A stretch of DNA of 64,000 nt from Hoplostethus atlanticus (Eukaryota; Chordata; Actinopteri; Trachichthyiformes; Trachichthyidae): the NCBI GenBank assembly GCA_034670405.1, contig JAXDDX010000001.1, positions 8,339,001 through 8,403,000 on the forward strand. The letters run 5' to 3'. The notes beneath the pieces are model-generated. The model was not told the DNA's origin. It saw only the letters and a list, made by a program, of their open reading frames with translations, and did no database searches. Position 1 is the stretch's first letter. Every line of letters starts with the position of its first letter. Position numbers and translations under genes: made by a program. Shown in pieces: positions 1 to 13,942 of the stretch.

Positions 1-70
1 AATTATTTTTCTAAAGCATCATATTCTTTTATTGTGTGAGAGTCTATGACTTCTGAAGACTTAGTGTGTT

Positions 71-2580
71 TCACCACTGTAGTATCCCAGGGCAGTACTT
101 GTCAATGAGAGACTGATAGTAAGGCTTCAGCATTTCAACGTCAGGCATCTCGGTGGTCTTGGTGTACAAGTCAAATTTACTGCGAACAGGGCAGAAGTAT
201 GAGGTCAGGTCAAAGCGGCAAATGATGATTCATGTCTGCGTGCGTGCACGAGAAAGGGGAAACTGCATACTTGAACTCTTGGACCCAGGGCAGCATGAGT
301 TGGTCTTTGTCATTGCATAACTGCATGTAGTCTCCATGGGAATGCCAGGGGTAGAAGGAATGGAAGCGGATCATAGACAAGCCCTTAAGAGAGATGGAAA
401 AATGGTTAATACCAGACAGTTGGGGATAAGCAAAGAAAAACATACTAGCTCTTCTGCTTGGCTATTATTTCTTTACTGATTATATGTGATCAGTCAGGGA
501 CACACATACTTATTAGAGCTATTAAAGAGGGTGCTGTAACATCAACCCTTGCAAGCCAAGGTTTTTATATAGCTGCTACTCTTGGTGAGAGCATGAGCTA
601 AATGCGTCACTCATTTATTCACTCACCTCTTCTGGGATAGAGCACTTGTTGAACTTCATAACTCTGTAGAGATACTCTGCAGAGAATAATACAGAAGGTG
701 ATGTGCAGACAAACAGTGGCAGTACTCCTGGTCCTAGTTATTGAGGTTGTTATGGTTTATGGTGGCTGTTTGCGTGATCTGATGTGATTACAAAATAGAT
801 GTCTATAGCGGTGGCTTGTGGCCTTTGTGGGATGTGATGACTGACAACGTTCTTACCATCATGGCCCCAGGACATGAGGACTTTGTCCAGTCCACACTTG
901 GGTTCATACATCCCATATTCAGTGCTAAAGAGAGGGAAGAAAGGGAAATCAGACAGAGAGGGAAAGCACATAACTAACCTTTATGTATTGTTGAGGATTA
1001 TGGTTATGAAACATGCAAATCCAGTGCTTCAAATAAAGGCTTTGATAATGTAATGTTTGCAAGATCTACTTGTAGGTGGGGTTTTTCTCATCTGGGTTAT
1101 CCAAGAAGGTGTGGTCTCTGAACACAATGGAGTTCTGAAACTTGCAGCCCACAGGGAAGGTGTCCCCCACCACAGCCCACTGCAGCAGACAGACACAGGC
1201 CTAGTCTCACAGGCTAGACCACTACTACAATTATCACTGTCTAGCAAAACTATAGCCTAATTAGATCATATAACCTCCATAGCCTATGATTAGCATTTGA
1301 CAAGTATCTCACCTGGGGTTCTCCCCAAAGAGCCATGGTCTTCCCAATGTCGTGGATCAGACCAACCACCTGGAACCAGTCTAGAGAGGAACAGTGTACA
1401 CAGATATTGTGTGGACACGTGTGTATGCGCTGTATTTCTATCTGTCTGGCTCTGTGTGTACGTACCTTTGTCTGGGTGTTCTTTCCGGATGCCCTCGGCA
1501 GTCTGGAAGGCGTGGAACGAGTTGGGGAAATCCACATCGGGATCAGACTCATCCACCAGCTGGTCCAGAGACATGACTGCCTCCATCACTGTCTTCTGGG
1601 TGTGGTTGCAACCTGACCATTCAGAGTACTGCAAGAGGGTGAGAAACACAATACAGCTAGATCACAACTGATAACGTCAATGGCATACAGGTCAACGAGG
1701 GAATACCTGAAAAAGCATTTCTTCCCAAAAATGCTAGGAAGTCTCTTTTCCGAGGGGAGAATGCCCCTGCCCCGAGAAACTGCTTTTAAATACTGCTTTC
1801 TGGTGAATCTATCTATCTAATCTAACTTGAAAACCACTTAATGTTTACATTTTCACCACAAAGATCTTGCTGTGCCCAAAATGAGGCCCCTGTGCGTCAC
1901 GTTTTTGTGAGAGTAATGAAATGAGTCCAGTGAGAAACTGCTCACATTCTGTCTGTTACATTAATCTAAAAGGGCACCCTCTTACAATAGTAAACACATT
2001 CTCCAAAATTCATTTCACAAGTGGCTGACCATGGCTGGGTTCCCTCTGTAACCTTTGGGAGAAACTGAAAGTAAAAGGCAAAGTCCAGACTGATGATTCA
2101 ATTGCCTTGTGCCTTTCTTCATTTTCTTGTCAGAGGGTTGGATGAGTGAAAAAGTTCACTCAGTGTGAAAGGGGTCTTCCCTCATCTAGAGCAAAGCAGG
2201 TTTAGAAGTTCATTAAATATAAAATGGATATGAGAGGAGTAACATAAGAAAGGATCAATGAAATCTGTCAAAATCAATAAAATCAGTATTTGTTCTTAGC
2301 ACTAGCATAGGGTGCCAGAGAGGCATAAGAATTTCATTGCCAACTTTTGCTTTTTTGTGAATGTTTGTGCATATGATAATAAAAAACCTTGACCTTGACC
2401 TTGATTTAATATTTATTGGTAGTGGATACTTTTCTAATACCTCTATGTGGCTGTTGGGTTGTGGTGTGTTTGCTGTTGCCTTCCTGAAACACTTACTTTT
2501 TGCTTTACAAAGTCCACTGTCTGGTTCGTGTGCATCAGCTTGTATGTCTTGAACACACGGTCAAATAGACTTCCACTCTG

Positions 2581-2626
<46 letters not shown>

Positions 2627-2954
2627 GCCGCATTTACAGAGAGCGTCTCGGGTTAAGGCATGGCATATATTGATAAACGGGTTCTTACCTCAAACTTTCT
2701 GTAGTCTGCCTTCTCCTTGCATTCAGTTTGCTCCAAGTTTGGTCGATACACCAGAGACGGGTCTGGATCCTCAGTTTAGACAGATAAAAAGCACTCTTAC
2801 GTGACAAATCAATTATAACGTATGTATATGTTTGCGAAAGAAATACATAATTAGCAGGACTAGATCATTTTGCACAAAAATAATCAAATTTGAAATATGA
2901 AAATACAGTCGCTGTATTTATTACAGCCGTACATACAAGGCTTACGACTTTCAT
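71..2954 (-). CDS. miox: miox, myo-inositol oxygenase (10 coding exons)
   Basis: Encodes the cytosolic di-iron enzyme that cleaves myo-inositol to D-glucuronate, the first committed step of inositol breakdown. Coding exons on the minus strand are 2946-2954, 2689-2769, 2497-2577, 1466-1628, 1313-1380, 1070-1179, 857-924, 627-676, 271-383 and 71-179; every junction is GT-AG and in phase, giving about 283 residues (human 285). Family blocks are clear: [29 protein letters not shown] (the HD-type metal-binding His-Asp pair), [43 protein letters not shown] and the C-terminal [12 protein letters not shown] before a TGA at 71-73. The first exon is only nine bases (Met-Lys-Val then GTAAGC); I chose it because human MIOX also starts MKV and the phase joins [10 protein letters not shown] correctly. 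The 3' UTR runs off the window. Known: human MIOX is next to ADM2. Confidence 0.95.
2305..2425 (+). repeat. 3' tail of a non-LTR retrotransposon in a miox intron
   Basis: The stretch carries the pattern seen at the 3' ends of many fish LINEs: aatttcattgcc, then a T-rich segment, a polyadenylation-like aataaaa near 2378, and a short tandem tail (ccttga repeated three times). It sits in the intron between the exons at 1466-1628 and 2497-2577. Family assignment is by general resemblance only. Confidence 0.45.
2583..2622. repeat. (CA)n microsatellite
   Basis: About 20 uninterrupted CA units directly upstream (in transcription sense) of the splice acceptor of miox exon 2497-2577. The repeat forms part of the pyrimidine/GT tract before the acceptor. 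Confidence 0.9.
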
Positions 2955-3196
2955 TTTGAATAGATGAAGTCTTCGTAGTTGCAGTGTTGTGGTGTGCAGG
3001 TCCTCCCTGCCTGCGTAACTCCTGCTGGTCTTTAAAGCCTAGTGTTGTAGTCCTGTGGTGTGTATGCACTGTACACCCACATCAACAAATAGTGACACTT
3101 TAACCTAGACGAGCGAAGCCAACTCACGGGTGTTGGATCACCGTGTTATCGTTTACAAGGTTGTTGATAGTGTGTGTGCGCGTGTGTGCGCGCGCG

Positions 3197-3237
<41 letters not shown>

Positions 3238-4681
3238 AGTGTTTCCCTGTTCATGAGAAAAAGTTTTGAAATGACAGGAGGATTTGTGGGCAGTCACACA
3301 AGTGATTTACGGGAAATAATACACGGAAGTGAAGGTTGAGTAATAGTTTACATCTTTTTCGCCGTAGAACACGTGTGCTTCTATTTTTTTTCTCACTTTA
3401 GTATTTTTTTTAACTAATGTACTTAAAACTTAATGTATTTTTATTGAAGGAAAAAGCAGCACTTACAGAATTACAAGTCTAACAATTTTCTTTCAAACCC
3501 TGCATCATATAGTCCTATAAAGACACGTGGTAATAATAACACAAATGAAGCAAAACACAATAAAAAGAGGCCTGCTTTCATATGTGGATTTTTATTCCTC
3601 AATATGAGTATCTTCCCCGTTGCATACAACATAATTATTATTTGTCCACACTACCGGATAGAGGATTTGCTTTACCAGGCACCTGTCTCACTAACTTTAC
3701 AATTCCATTAACAAAACAAGTTTTGAACAAAAACATTGCAATCAAATGAAAAAAATATTTTTCTACTATTTTTTTAAATTTTTATTCTAGTTGAGTGCTT
3801 GTGTTCTATTTCATTTCCCTGCTGAATAATTGTACTTTTGCTGCTACAACGATCTAAGTTCCCCACGGGGATCAATACATCATTTTATTTTACTTTAAAT
3901 CCCCTGCTCTCGATCTGGTCCTTGTTACATGTGATTGGCTATTTGTTACAAACCCCGCCCCGTTTATGTGAACGCGCTCATAGGAGCTCAGGGGAGAACT
4001 GCTCTTTGACAGCCACCTCTGCTCTCTCAAACTCTCTCACTGTACAGGCCAGTGAAAACACATCTAACTAAATAACCAAATGGGCCCCGCTCTCCTTAAA
4101 CACACGCAAGCATATGGAAATAGTACCCCAGAGCTGATATTCAACTGCAAAGCCTGAAGTTTTGCAGTTTTTCATATTTAAATCCCCCCCGCCTCCCGTA
4201 AATTTGTGTGCAATGTTTTTCTTAATGTTTCAGTGTTCTCTTATTGTTTATTTGTAATATTAAAGGGTAACAAAACTCATAGAGACTCCCATCTAATGAT
4301 TAAAACCATGCTACTGCAATTGCAAACTGCACTCCACAGAGAGGTCAGAGCTGGAACAGCACCCAATGGTCTCACTCACACACTCATACACACAAAGACT
4401 GTTGAAATTGTGTTGACTATTGAACTAATTTTGCTGTGGGTACGTAGGGTGTTGTAGCATGAGAGTGAGTAACATCACAAATAAATATGTAGACTATTTA
4501 CCAAACTGCTACAGGCTGCTTTTACCTTCACACACACAAACATGCACACACAGATGTGGCTTGAAAGGCTCTCTAGCTTCCTCTTTTTTTAGTTTTGTTT
4601 TGTAAGCATGATTCCACTGTAGAAAGCAGAAGTTGAATCAGAAAGTTGATACTGTCCTAATCTATGAACTAGAATGACATG

Positions 4682-4714
<33 letters not shown>

Positions 4715-4888
4715 CATACAAGCATAAACCACTAAATATATGTGTCTACATGTGTTACGAACATGTGATGAGAGTATAAGAGTATAGGTATCTGATATCA
4801 TGATGAATTTGACAAATGTGTTGGCACAAGTGGCACAAGTGTGTGAACTCGTTGTCGCCCTTATCTTCCACCCTAACAGTACATTTAA

Positions 4889-4919
<31 letters not shown>

Positions 4920-5089
4920 TTAGTAGTTAAGATTAACCATCATTACCATTGATTGTGATGGTTACAATGAGACAAATTCCAATCATAAACTACATAGCAC
5001 GCTGTAAATGGGCATTCATAATAAAATGGTCATGGGTTCACCTCACACCGCTATTAGAAAATAAATACACTTGAAAGTTTGATTCAAGT
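2955..5089. other. miox upstream / adm2 downstream intergenic region
   Basis: No coding exon is convincing here. A (GT)n run lies at about 3200-3232 and others at 4684-4710 and 4894-4919. A GC box (ccccgcccc, near 3955) and an inverted CCAAT (attgg, near 3934) sit about 1 kb upstream of the miox start codon and could belong to its promoter, but there is no direct evidence of a transcription start. Confidence 0.4.
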
Positions 5090-5095
5090 TTTATT
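5090..5095 (-). other. adm2: Candidate adm2 polyadenylation signal
   Basis: AATAAA read on the minus strand, about 1.06 kb downstream of the adm2 stop codon. The intervening sequence contains no other gene, so it would be the adm2 3' UTR. Inference from motif and position only. Confidence 0.45.
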
Positions 5096-6157
5096 ACACA
5101 AGGCCGCTATTTGTCAAAACAAAGGATTAGGTGAAAGAAACAGGTTTATAGAAGGACGCTTTTACTTTGAAGGGGCTCTCATACTGACACAAAGGTTTAG
5201 TAAAATAGAATATTTACAGCAAAATGATCTCATTAATTTAAAGTTAAATAACATGTCTTTACAATTCAAGTCATACTGAATATAATGAACAATAAAGTGC
5301 TTTCATGTGTTCCTAATGACACGTGACCTTTAAGAAAAAACTATGGAGTTACATTGAACTCACATCGAATGACAGCAGATTATAAAGCTCCACAAGACAC
5401 ACAATACTTTGACAGTCAACACTCACATTGATGATTCATTTTGATAAGTAAAACTCTCAGGAGTCACTGTGAGGCCTTTAGAGAGCGATACAACTAAATG
5501 AGGCAGGAAAAAAATAGAGGGGCAGGAACCGAAACTAAGCATCATAGATTTACTGTATATTGGTAAAAAGTCCACTGTCTGTCTGGGTCGCCTATAGAGA
5601 GTAAAGACAAGATACAGGAAGAGTATGGACTAGGGTTAGTGGGGTTTCTGGATGATTGAGTGTAATATAGGGTTTTGGGTGAAAGGTTAAGGGCTTTGGT
5701 TTGAGGTTATTCTCAGTTTCTGTCTGGACTGAAGTAAAGCTACTTGTTTGCAGAGCGAGATGAAGGTGTTTTGAGACACAGGGTAGATTAGAGCTCAGCT
5801 AGGTTAAGTTCAGCTCAGCAGGGTCACTAACAATGACCTTCTACAACAGCAGACATCAGTCAGACGCCCACTTTTCTGTCTCAGAGGCAGGTCCAGGTAG
5901 GCCTGTTTGACAGATGTTTCACTGTACTGTTTTCCTCAAATATAGCTAAGTGGTTGATATCACTTTGACACACAGGATAAATGCCACCATACAGGTATAA
6001 TGTTAATTGTTAGGCAGCCATAATCAGAAGACATATAAAAGACTGACGTCAAAGACGGAGGTCTAGATTTGTCTGTCCTAACTGCATCACTGATGCAACA
6101 TGATATGGACCTGGGTTTCTGCTGATTAAGTTGCTGATGTGTATTTGGAGTGTGGTC

Positions 6158-6992
6158 TTAGCCGTAGCTGTGAGGACTGCGGGGGTTGATGGGAGAGGAG
6201 TCTTCTCTCCCACTCTGTCCAATCAGCTGATAGAGACGGTGGCTGAGGTTCTGAACCTGACAGGTGCCCAGAATGCACCCCACCCTCATTAGCTGGCCGT
6301 GGCCCCTTCCGCCACCACCGTTGGCATGGCGGCGACCTCGTGACCCTCGCTGCCAGGCTGGATCTTGCTCTAGCACATTGTTGCTTTGGTCAAGCAATGG
6401 GTCAGAAAGCCTTGGCGGGGGTTCTTTGTGCAGAAGGGCCCTCCAAATGATATGTCTGTCTCCCTGGGCGATGTTGTTGCCAAGGGCAACAGAGAGATCA
6501 GAAGTAGTAGGCGTGATGAAAGGAGACATCTTCATCAAATCAGAGGTTCTGGTTAAGCTCAACCTAAGATATGGAGAAACAGAAAGAGATTGATGGTTAG
6601 ATACAATGCAAAGGCAGTGCAGAATATTATATCCTTATACACCTTTTATATATATACACACACACACACACACACGCACAGCCCAGTCACATATCATGCT
6701 GGGCACTCATGAGTGCCAGTCACCTCCTTGGGTTTCTAGGTGGAATTTGATCATTCAGACGAGATTAAATGCCTCACAAGAACTCAAGCTTGTACAGCAG
6801 GAATGACTACAGCACTCATTCTCTTCTCTCTTTTCCCCAGGTCAATCGCTGCAAGAGGCCAATGAAACAGAGAGAAAGGGGACTGAGAGAGAAAGTGAGA
6901 AGGATAGATAGATGGAAAGATAGACAGTGGCTGGTGGACAGGCAGGAGTTTAATTCTGTAGCTGGCCTATTAAATCACACCTCTGTATCTGA

Positions 6993-7041
<49 letters not shown>

Positions 7042-8957
7042 TCTGTGTGGAGCAGAATGCAGCATGCTGATGTGTGTATAATGGTATTACTATTGTGGTG
7101 CTTTCCATGTATGAAATGTATTTCTTATTTATGACAATACTCCTCAAACTATGTCTCTTGCACAATACAGCTCTGTGAAGACTGACCCATTCATGCTTAC
7201 TCAACCACACAGAGTCATCAGTTGTTTCTATTTCAGTCAATCACTGAATTTTTTTGCAATTATAAATGAAACATAATGTTTCCCGTTAATAAACAACAGT
7301 TTCTGTTGGGACAATGGGACATGGGTGGGGGTATTCAGTCAAGAGGCCCCTACTCCTCCGCTCTCCTTGGAGGTTTCAGGGTTTTAAGGACTTTCGTTTT
7401 CACCTCCCTTCCTTCTAGTCTTACTCCTCTCTCACTTCACTACAATGCCTTCTTTCTTTTCCATTCACCCCTACTCTCTCTCAGACATTCAGGGGTTCAA
7501 GTGCTGGTATGAGCCTGTCTGTTTGGTCACGTGACCTGTCAGAGATTATACAACACACATGTTGTGCACATGTTGTGTATGTACTCACTTGGGAATGAAG
7601 TGCTTGGAGATTAGCTTTAGTTTATATAGGAAACTAAACTGTTAAACTAATCCAAAACAATAACAGAAATGTTGCTAACCTGTTTCTGAACTGACCCGAC
7701 ACGGTGCTTAGCGTTTTATAATGCTGATCGCACCAAGTGGTTAAATCCACCCCTTCTTCACAACATTGACATTTCAAATAAAACACTACACCTCCATAGC
7801 CCATAATTAGTCTTCTCTATTTTCCTTCCCTATCATTATTGAACATGTAAGGTTTTATTACAGTGGAGTGAACCACTAACATACTTCTGATGCTGTTATG
7901 AGGCCCTCTGCTGGTCAGCACAGGTCAGAAAACTGTTTAAATAATGTCTTTCAATTAAAATGGTAAGATTTAAATAGCAATGTTTCTATTCTGTGTGTGT
8001 ATGTGTTTGGTTGGATATGATGTAAATGCTCTATTCTATAAGTAACTAGCAATGTTCAGATTATGCAGATTATAGATTATTAGTTTGACATGATTGTGTA
8101 TTATTAGGATACTGTATGTCCTGTATAGGTACCCCGTGATGTACTGCTGTCCTGCAAATAAGAAAATCAATGTGTGCGTGTGTGTATATGCACCCCATAC
8201 ACAAGTGTATTTAAGAGGTGAGAAAGAGGGAGGGGGGGTTTGTTTGTTTGTTTAGCCTAAAAAGTGGACCAGAATGTGATCCTGTAATCCTCACTGGCAT
8301 TCTGATCAGTCTCCTGGCTGGACATCTTGGACTCACACTGCCAGTGGACACACACACATACATACACACTTACTCACTCATTCATTGATCAACTCACTCC
8401 ACTCTCTACTCACTATACATTTAAAAAGCATTGATGTTGTGTGACCAGTGAGTGGAAAGGTGTGAGATTGGCCTGATTGCGTTCCTGCTAACATCTCTGC
8501 ACACACTCTCTGCTGCTTGATGGATGCTGAAGGTCACCAGCTCTGGACGTCCCACAAACACTCTTGCACATTGGCATAATGATAGTGGGATGTTAGTAAG
8601 GCACACACGCACAAGCAACACGTGACTCCCTGGCAGAAAACAAGTGTTTACCGACTAAAACACACACACACACAGACAGACACATCTGTGCAAACACTTA
8701 TTTGCCTCTACGTGTGCTCTCTCTTTCTCTCTCTCTCTCTTCACTCACACACACACACACACACACACACAAACATGGCGTGAAAAGGCCGCCTGTGGCT
8801 AGAGTTAGAACACAGTCGTCTCTGGAGGAAAAGGCACTTGGCACCGAGGTGCTTCCCAATAGAATGAAATGTAGGCCACTGAACAGCCACCAATTTTACT
8901 AGCTCTATGTAACACAAGCAATACAGTTATAGATGCACTGACATACAGCATGGGTGC

Positions 8958-8991
<34 letters not shown>

Positions 8992-9551
8992 TATGCCATA
9001 CCAGTGAAGTGTAAGGTCAGTGGTCTTTGGTCAGACAGGCGGGGCTACGAGGGAAAAAACAAAATGCTAGCAGTGTGCACACATGTAGAATCCCATCCAA
9101 ATCATGTATCTTTACATCGACGAACCACTCCAAACCCGATCTTATATTTCTTTCAGTCTGTAATGATATTATGCTATGCTGGCGTCTTTGCCTTCGAGAC
9201 TTTAACATGTTAAGAATTGACAACTTTTTGATGCTAACAGGCACAAATACAGACTGCTAGTATCTATACCTATGAACATATATCACATTTGTGGAGGTGA
9301 GTTGTCTGTATTAGTCTGGGACCTGAAGTGAAGTTATAAAATCAGGCCTAGTTTAGTTCTGCCACAAAGGCCAGTATGATAAGAGCTGGGTGTTGAATCG
9401 TTAAATAGTAATTGACATTGACTTGATCAAAGGATGAAGTTGATAATCATCTGGGGTAATGTGGAGAACAAAGGAGCTCTATTCTTCTCTGCCTCCCTCC
9501 CTTCCTCTCTCTGTCTGTCTCTCGTGCTCTCTCCCTTTCTGTCTCTCTCTC

Positions 9552-9590
<39 letters not shown>

Positions 9591-9721
9591 ATCCACACGA
9601 GTGTAGGAGAGTGTGAGAGAGTCCAAGGTTTGGACCTTTGGAGAGTCTGGGCCCGATAAAGGAGCTTCTCCAGCATTCCTCCCAAGTTACAGCCCAGCAT
9701 GGGGTTCTCCACAGAGGAACT

Positions 9722-9755
<34 letters not shown>

Positions 9756-9890
9756 TTCCCCTATCGTCACTCCTCACAACTACTTCACATGAAGAAAACT
9801 TTCTTCCCCTAACAGAGCCCCAGTTTTTCTCCTCTATCAATGCTGGTGTTAATGGGTCTATTTGTTATTCTCTCTCTCCCTCTCTCCCTT

Positions 9891-9933
<43 letters not shown>

Positions 9934-11787
9934 ACATCTCCCTCTCTTTTCTAAATTACTATAGGATTCTTTAATTTTTCTTTAGAGGGATTTTGTAAAG
10001 TGCCACCAACAGTATTATGCTACATCTATCAGTGGTGAATCACACTGAGAGCCAATCACAGAGCTGCCTACTCTCTCCTCCTTCTCATCAGCCAGTGATG
10101 ACCTGTGGCCACTTGCTGTGCTTCGTTTGTAGTAAAGCCTTTTAAAGGTCTTTTTCCATTTTAAACAACGTCAATAATAAGAATATGTTATGTAGAAGAA
10201 AATAAATGTATGTTATACTGATGAATGCAGCAATCGTAAGATAATACCTATGACAGAAAACAATGGAAAATAAAAAACAACAAAACCACACAAAAAACAT
10301 TACTTACACGTACGTGCCCTTGAACACACCACGTGTTCAGCACATGGATCTTTGTCACTGACTGATGTTAAATGGTACAATGTGTAAATAACTCAATTGT
10401 TCCCAGGCTTCATCAATATATTGTACAGCTCTCTATGCTACTCTACACTCTTATATTTGAAAATCCAGTTTGCCCTCAGTGGTTAAAAAGCTAATTCACT
10501 GTAAGACTCAAAGTTTGATTTGTATTCATAGTTGTGGGATTAAAATGCTAAAAATAAGGCAAATTATAGGAAAATCCCTGTTACATAAGGCTTTTAAGAC
10601 ACACTTTCTCTCCCTCTCCCATACTTACACACAAACCCACTATAGATATAGAATTACTAGAACTTTGACGTTCACAAAAGGAGAATATCCTGTGCAGGGC
10701 TAGGGAGTAACATGTTACAACAAGATTACAGTGAGTTTAGTGCAAAATAATAGGGTTACAGACAAAAAACACAGTAATCAGATTACAGATACTGGAAAAG
10801 AACTGATGATGGGGGAAAAAGCCTGCATGTGATCAAAATGTTGTGCGTCTGGTGCTGGATCACAAGATGTGTCTGAATCGCAGTCTGAATCCCACATCGT
10901 ATATCAAACATACAAACTGCTAGGGGGTGTTTTATTCTACTCAACCTGTGTCTGTGGCTTGTTTGCCACTCAGCCCCTTGGTATGCACATGTATCCTTGT
11001 CCCCAATCCTTTCTAAATCACCCCCCACCTCTTTCTCACCTCTCTTAGGGGTTTTTGAGAGGAATTGTCTCATTTAGTTGTTATAGTAAGAGAGAGATAA
11101 GTAAGCAAGAGAGAGATGTATATAATGTTTTCTATTCCTTCCCTTCACAACCATTCATCACAATGAATCAACAGTCTGAATCAAATATGTTGTACGATAA
11201 AGGCATGCCCTATTATAAATAAATGATTCTAGCCTTTCACAGGCAATATTGTGATTTCTCCTTCACAAAAGGAATACAATTCAGATACACAGCAAAACTA
11301 TAAACTGTATATAATATTATAGGGACATTTAAGTAATACCATAGCGGATAAAACATATTATAAAGTATGACACGGTCACCATAAACTCACTATTGAGGAC
11401 CACAGACTCATTATAAGTCGCTATAGGACTGTTATAGGAATATTAGATTGCTTTTTCACAGGGATAGTTTACCCTCCCTCCCCTTCACCACCGCCTATTC
11501 ATCATACTGAAACTACAGTCTGAAACAAACATTTTTTAACAAACAGATCATTTTTAGTTGTTTAAGCTTCAAAAAGGCAATATTGTGATTTCACACTTTC
11601 AAATAGACCAATGACAGTCTGCAACAAGATGAAGCCATCTTATCTCCCAACTTCAACAGTGTAGACGATGACTAGTGCGTCCGTACCTGTGTCTGTGAGC
11701 CTGGCTCGGTCTCAAAGCCCGGGACTGGATCTCCAGAGGCAGGAGGCCGAGGATGAGGCACAGCCACGCCGGGAGGAGCGCACACAT
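6158..11787 (-). CDS. adm2: adm2, prepro-adrenomedullin-2 / intermedin (2 coding exons)
   Basis: Secreted calcitonin-family peptide hormone precursor that acts through CLR/RAMP receptors. Exon 11687-11787 encodes Met followed by a Leu-rich signal peptide (CALLPAWLCLILGLLPLE). Donor GTACGG opens a 5.1-kb intron and exon 6158-6563 encodes the rest; the phase-2 junction makes an Arg codon, so the reading frame is continuous. The prepropeptide is about 168 residues. Near the C-terminus a basic cleavage site (RGRR) precedes a Gly-rich segment and the hallmark disulfide ring CILGTC, then QVQNLSHRL and SPHSYG before TAA; the terminal Gly is the amide donor, so the mature peptide ends Tyr-amide. Ring and tail closely match mammalian ADM2 and not adrenomedullin itself. 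I cannot tell which teleost adm2 paralogue this is. No 5' UTR exon was resolved. Confidence 0.95.
6564..11686 (-). other. adm2: Single large adm2 intron, microsatellite-rich
   Basis: This interval holds no supported exon. It carries (GT)n/(CA)n runs at about 6658-6679, 6994-7038, 8747-8771, 8962-8991, 9553-9585 and 9724-9752, and a CT-rich tract at about 9870-9932. Open frames here are Cys-Val or Thr-His runs from the repeats. It is far longer than most introns in the window. Confidence 0.75.
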
Positions 11788-12142
11788 GGCGGGGGCAGCG
11801 GGGACGCACGGTCCCGGGGGACGCGGACCTCAGAAGACCAAAGCCCCCTAAAACAAACAGAGGAAAAAAACGGCGAACAAATCCAATGTGACCTGTATCA
11901 GTGCTGTCACAAATCTTTATGACAGAGAAGTGTCAGATGAACCTTCAATGACTTTTGACAAATAGACGTTCCCGTTATTGAGTGACATTGACTGCATAGT
12001 CTGCTTAGTCTTTGTGATCAGTCTAGTCTACTGTATCCTCTCCAAACGGACCTTAATTGTCTCAAAAACAAAATCGGGACTCGAAAACTCAAGATGTTCA
12101 TTCGGGCTCACATCGGGAGCAACTGGCGTCCCAAGGTTTCTG

Positions 12143-12151
12143 ATTTATAAA
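12143..12151 (-). promoter_or_regulatory. adm2: TATA-like box upstream of adm2
   Basis: Minus-strand TTTATAAAT lies about 355 bp upstream of the adm2 start codon. If used, it would place the transcription start near 12115 and give a 5' leader of about 330 bases unless an intron is present. Motif only. Confidence 0.3.
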
Positions 12152-12166
12152 GCCTCATTGAAAGAC

Positions 12167-12197
12167 GAGGAGGAGGAGGAGGAGGAGGAGGAGGAGG
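12167..12197. repeat. (GAG)n trinucleotide microsatellite
   Basis: About ten GAG/GGA units immediately upstream of the TATA-like box of adm2. On the minus strand it is a CTC pyrimidine tract. Confidence 0.85.
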
Positions 12198-13715
12198 GTT
12201 ACTCTCTGTCCCACTCAGCAACCCCACAATTTTATTAATCCTCAAAGACGCTGTTCATCTCATATAATCCACGTTATCGGAGGTACATTTTACGATTTTT
12301 GTTGTTTTGTTTTTGGTCGATTCTCCTAATAACCCTAACTTTATCTTTATCTTACTATTTTTTTTTCATCTCCTATGGTATCACCAATATTCCTATGACT
12401 TTTGCTGTGATACACTATAGTAACCTTCTAAATTTGAATAGATTACTATAGTTCGACCTATAGTTTTTTGGTAGGGAACCTTTATGTATGGCCAGAGGAG
12501 GCTTGACCCATTTAGAAATGGGCTACCATCATGTGATTCAGGGAGTTTGTAATAAGCCAATAACAAAGCCATAGTATGAACCAGGAGAATATGGCTGTGA
12601 TTTATAATATCTAAGGTGTCTTAAGGTGTTTGTGAGACCTTGAGCTGTGAAGTTTGATCATGGAAATTTGATTAGAAATTGATAATCCATCAATAATTAG
12701 CTCATGATAATCTCTGTTGAGTGAATGGTAGAACAGTTTTATAGTGCAATGCCTTTTAGAGTAATGCCTTTGTTCTGGGTCGACCTTGTAGGCTGTTCCA
12801 CTACAGCTGCAGTGAAATCAATGGTTTTGACCGCACTATATGGACAGTAAAAGGTTTGTCAATCTAGATTCATGTCTACGTACCCTTTTTAAAAGGTTAT
12901 ATCTCTGGTGTGGAGCGGGCCCTGTTGACATTTGTAAAACACACTGCAAAGAATGACATTTATCTTCACAACCCAGCAAAACATGTTTGAATGTTTATGA
13001 AACCAAATCATCAGGTATCACTTGTTATAGGTCACACTGTTGACTCAATTCATTCAATCCAAATAAATCACTAGAGAAATATAAAATAGTTTGTTACTTT
13101 ACAATAGTTAACCAGCTAGCTCCCGCTCATGGACGTGTTCTGGCTGTTCTGGTTCAGTAGTGTATAGATATACACTAAGGTATAGGTATAAGGTATAGGT
13201 ATAGATATACAATAAAGTATAAGGTATAACACTAAGATATAGGTATATGGTATAGGTATAGATATACACTAAGGTCCAGGTAAGTAGACATGTAGACATG
13301 ACATAGTGGCTGTAAAATATGCTATAAATGGTATGTTGTATTAAACACGATCTCTGGATGCCATGCACCCGTGGGTTTGCTGTGTTACACTTGATATGAT
13401 CTGATACTATCAAAGTGTATGTGTGTATATGTATGCATAACTCCTAGGGGTCAGTGAACCCAGCCAGTATTGCCACTGCATCCCTAGATCAATAAAAGAC
13501 GACACTAAGGCTTGGAGAGACAGTAAAAGCAAAGATAAAGAGAGTTCACTTGGTTCAATTTGGCTGCATTGATCCCATTCTCTAAGTTTCATTGTACAAG
13601 CACAACTTTGCCCTCTGAGTGGCAGAAAAAGAGGGAACGGAGATGAGAAGCTCAGAGTCTGGACCTGCTTAAAAGAATTCTCTGTATGTGGAGGTGACTC
13701 TGGTCTTAATTAAAT

Positions 13716-13758
<43 letters not shown>

Positions 13759-13880
13759 TGTGTGTGTGTGACTCAGCAGTTTGCAGTATTACCTTCTAAG
13801 CTCTGTTTCTAACACTGTGAGCCTCAACTCAGTCCAACATGTGCATTAACACATCTCCTATCTGTTCCAACAACAGACTG

Positions 13881-13942
<62 letters not shown>
